The position numbers were made by a program, and so were the translations under genes. A DNA stretch of 13,543 nt from DAOTUL01 sp034437435 (GTDB taxonomy: Bacteria > Chloroflexota > Anaerolineae > Aggregatilineales > Phototrophicaceae), in assembly GCA_964417785.1 (NCBI GenBank), contig CAYQJO010000113.1, positions 1 to 13,543 on the forward strand, in the 5' to 3' direction. Shown piece by piece: positions 12,135 to 13,543 of this stretch. Positions within the stretch are counted from its first letter, which is position 1; each line of letters starts with the position of its first letter. A model generated the notes under the pieces. It searched no databases. It worked only from the letters and a program-made list of their open reading frames with translations, and was not told the DNA's origin.

Positions 12135-13543
12135 CTACACCCGCTTGCGCCGTCCAGCGCCTAAAGATGTTCGGACTTCATCAGTTTTGCCGTTCTCGTT
12201 CATGACAGCGTCGTAGAAGTCCTGGTCGTAAGCACGGGTGCGCACAACCACCGGCATCGGCACAGCATGGCCCATAATGATCGCCTGCTGGCGTGTATCG
12301 AGACGTGCAAGTACCTCGCGCAGTCCACCAGCACCGCTGATTCCGGTCAGCACAGCGTTGATGTCGCGTTCGTTATCCAGCAGGGCGGTTACGCGGGTGC
12401 CGATCTGGCTCATGACTTCCTCGTCGATGCCGCTCGGACGCTGGTCCACCACCAGCATCGTGACTTTGTATTTGCGCAGTTCGCGGGCGATCACGCCGAA
12501 GATGGTCTGGCGGGCTACCAATGGGTCCAGGAACTTGTGCGCTTCCTCGATAACGATCATCAACTGGGGCGGTTCCATCGAGGCATCGCCCAAAGCTTTT
12601 TCGACCTTTTCCACGTATTGCTCGTGGATGCGCCGGGTGATGTAGTTGGCGACCAGCATGTAAGCTTCCAGCGAATTGCCATAGCGCCCAAATTCCAGCA
12701 CCACACTGCGTTGTTGATCGACCAGCAGGTTGATGATCTGCTGGATGCTGTCGCTAACTCGTTCGCGGGTGAGGAACGACCAGCGCTCGAATCGCTCCAA
12801 CCGTCGCTGAAGGGCGGCCAGCGTCCCGCCAAGAATGTTGGTGTGTTCGGTGATGTGGTCGAGGTCCTCCACACGACCTTCCAGCAGGCGGCTGATCCAG
12901 CCTTCGCCCCACATTTTTCGCAGCGAGTAGGCGGCGTCGATCATGGCGTCGGACAGGTTCATGGTGCCGCGCAGCATGGCGATGTCTTCCGGCTCGATCT
13001 CGTCAAAGCACAATTTGATCTCCGCATGATAGCGGGCGTTGCGGCGGCGCGACGAGTCGGCGTCCAGTGTGAGGATGGTCACGTTGCTGGGGAACAACTG
13101 CGCCAACCCCTTTGCTTTAGGGCCGCGTTCATCGGTGACCTCCCATCCGTAATCGTTGTGCATATCGAAGATCAGGTTGACCGCCTGATGGCGATTGATG
13201 ACACCGGAGAGCAGCACACGGGTGAGGAAACTCTTGCCGGTACCGCTTTTACCAAACACACCGACCGAGCGTTCCACCAGCCGTTTGAGGTCCAGATTGA
13301 TCTGGGTTTGTTCCAGTTCCAACGGCACGCCAACATTGAAATGGGTGGCGTCTTCACGTCCGAAAACGTCATTGACGTCGGTCTCGGTGGCGTTGAAGAC
13401 CGTTGTGAAGTGGCCGGGAATGGTCTTCACCGGGCGCGGCGTGTTGTCCTGGTCAATCGAGAGCATGGGAGCCACATACATGGTTCCGTAGGCCATGGTG
13501 CCGCTGTAGACATCACGCAGATATGGATCGCTGATGTTGGGGG
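12135..13543 (-). CDS. HerA-like ATPase (DUF87), 5' end outside window
   Basis: The frame is open to the window edge (…PYLRDVYSGT before the first visible Met at 13496), so the N-terminus is missing. Numbering from that Met, Walker A is GKSGTGKS (82-89), followed by 'DMHNDYG' (111-117), Walker B with 'IVIEEAH' (314-320) and the 'QRPS' motif (352-355). These are typical of HerA hexameric helicase/translocases of the HerA-FtsK group. The residues before Walker A would be the HAS-barrel region. HerA works with the nuclease NurA in DNA end processing in archaea, and some bacterial homologues join antiphage or repair systems; no NurA is seen in this window. The C-terminus is Arg-rich ('GAGRRKRV'). 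The kinase gene follows after 34 bases and may be co-transcribed. Confidence 0.88.
   Translation of the reverse strand, partial: PNISDPYLRDVYSGTMAYGTMYVAPMLSIDQDNTPRPVKTIPGHFTTVFNATETDVNDVFGREDATHFNVGVPLELEQTQINLDLKRLVERSVGVFGKSGTGKSFLTRVLLSGVINRHQAVNLIFDMHNDYGWEVTDERGPKAKGLAQLFPSNVTILTLDADSSRRRNARYHAEIKLCFDEIEPEDIAMLRGTMNLSDAMIDAAYSLRKMWGEGWISRLLEGRVEDLDHITEHTNILGGTLAALQRRLERFERWSFLTRERVSDSIQQIINLLVDQQRSVVLEFGRYGNSLEAYMLVANYITRRIHEQYVEKVEKALGDASMEPPQLMIVIEEAHKFLDPLVARQTIFGVIARELRKYKVTMLVVDQRPSGIDEEVMSQIGTRVTALLDNERDINAVLTGISGAGGLREVLARLDTRQQAIIMGHAVPMPVVVRTRAYDQDFYDAVMNENGKTDEVRTSLGAGRRKRV

Noticed and set aside
1..13543. tRNA, rRNA, CRISPR repeats, IS ends or attachment sites
   Set aside because: I looked for cloverleaf arms, regularly spaced repeats, transposase motifs and flanking inverted or direct repeats and saw none.

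Overview
The window looks like a gene-dense piece of a free-living bacterial chromosome, most likely Chloroflexota (Anaerolineae or a near relative). That assignment is an inference. It rests on moderately high GC, a bacterial translin-family protein next to a DUF3467 protein, several secreted proteins with PPC-like and SH3-like domains, and a HerA-type ATPase. No tRNA, rRNA, CRISPR array, insertion sequence or phage gene is visible. The longest gene-free stretch is 196 bases, the rplJ leader.

Layout. (1) 1-2741: the end of an unrecognised plus-strand gene meets, stop codon to stop codon, a minus-strand pair made of a membrane-anchored TPR protein and a rhomboid protease. (2) 2742-4209: a short divergent promoter region, then a DUF554 membrane protein and a Uma2-family (PD-(D/E)XK fold) protein on the plus strand. 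(3) 4176-6584: a secreted protein with PPC-like repeats, then rplL and rplJ, all on the minus strand. The ribosomal pair has a near-consensus sigma-70 promoter, an L10-type leader that folds into a K-turn-like hairpin and then an intrinsic terminator (attenuator), and a strong terminator after rplL. (4) 6585-8314: a minus-strand operon DUF3467 > translin family > short-chain dehydrogenase, in which both junctions are 8-base start/stop overlaps. (5) 8369-10938: a plus-strand set of exported proteins. It holds an SGNH-hydrolase-like protein with Cys at the usual Ser position, a 93-residue internally deleted relative of it, and a large SH3b-domain protein. (6) 10929-13543: a minus-strand group with a HerA-like ATPase (5' end outside the window), a soluble histidine kinase, and a small protein that has a histidine-kinase H-box but no ATPase domain.

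How the parts relate. The clearest functional unit is rplJ-rplL with its own attenuator. It is separated from rplK-rplA and rpoBC, its usual neighbours. The kinase and the H-box-only protein share an ATGA overlap, and a small hairpin in the RNA can hide the second gene's ribosome binding site, which points to coupled expression. All three convergent gene junctions have zero or negative spacing and carry a hairpin without a U-tract.

The least ordinary items are the in-frame shrunken SGNH paralogue, the Ser-to-Cys change in its full-length neighbour, the H-box-only partner protein, and the translin operon. Nothing here amounts to a proven new system.
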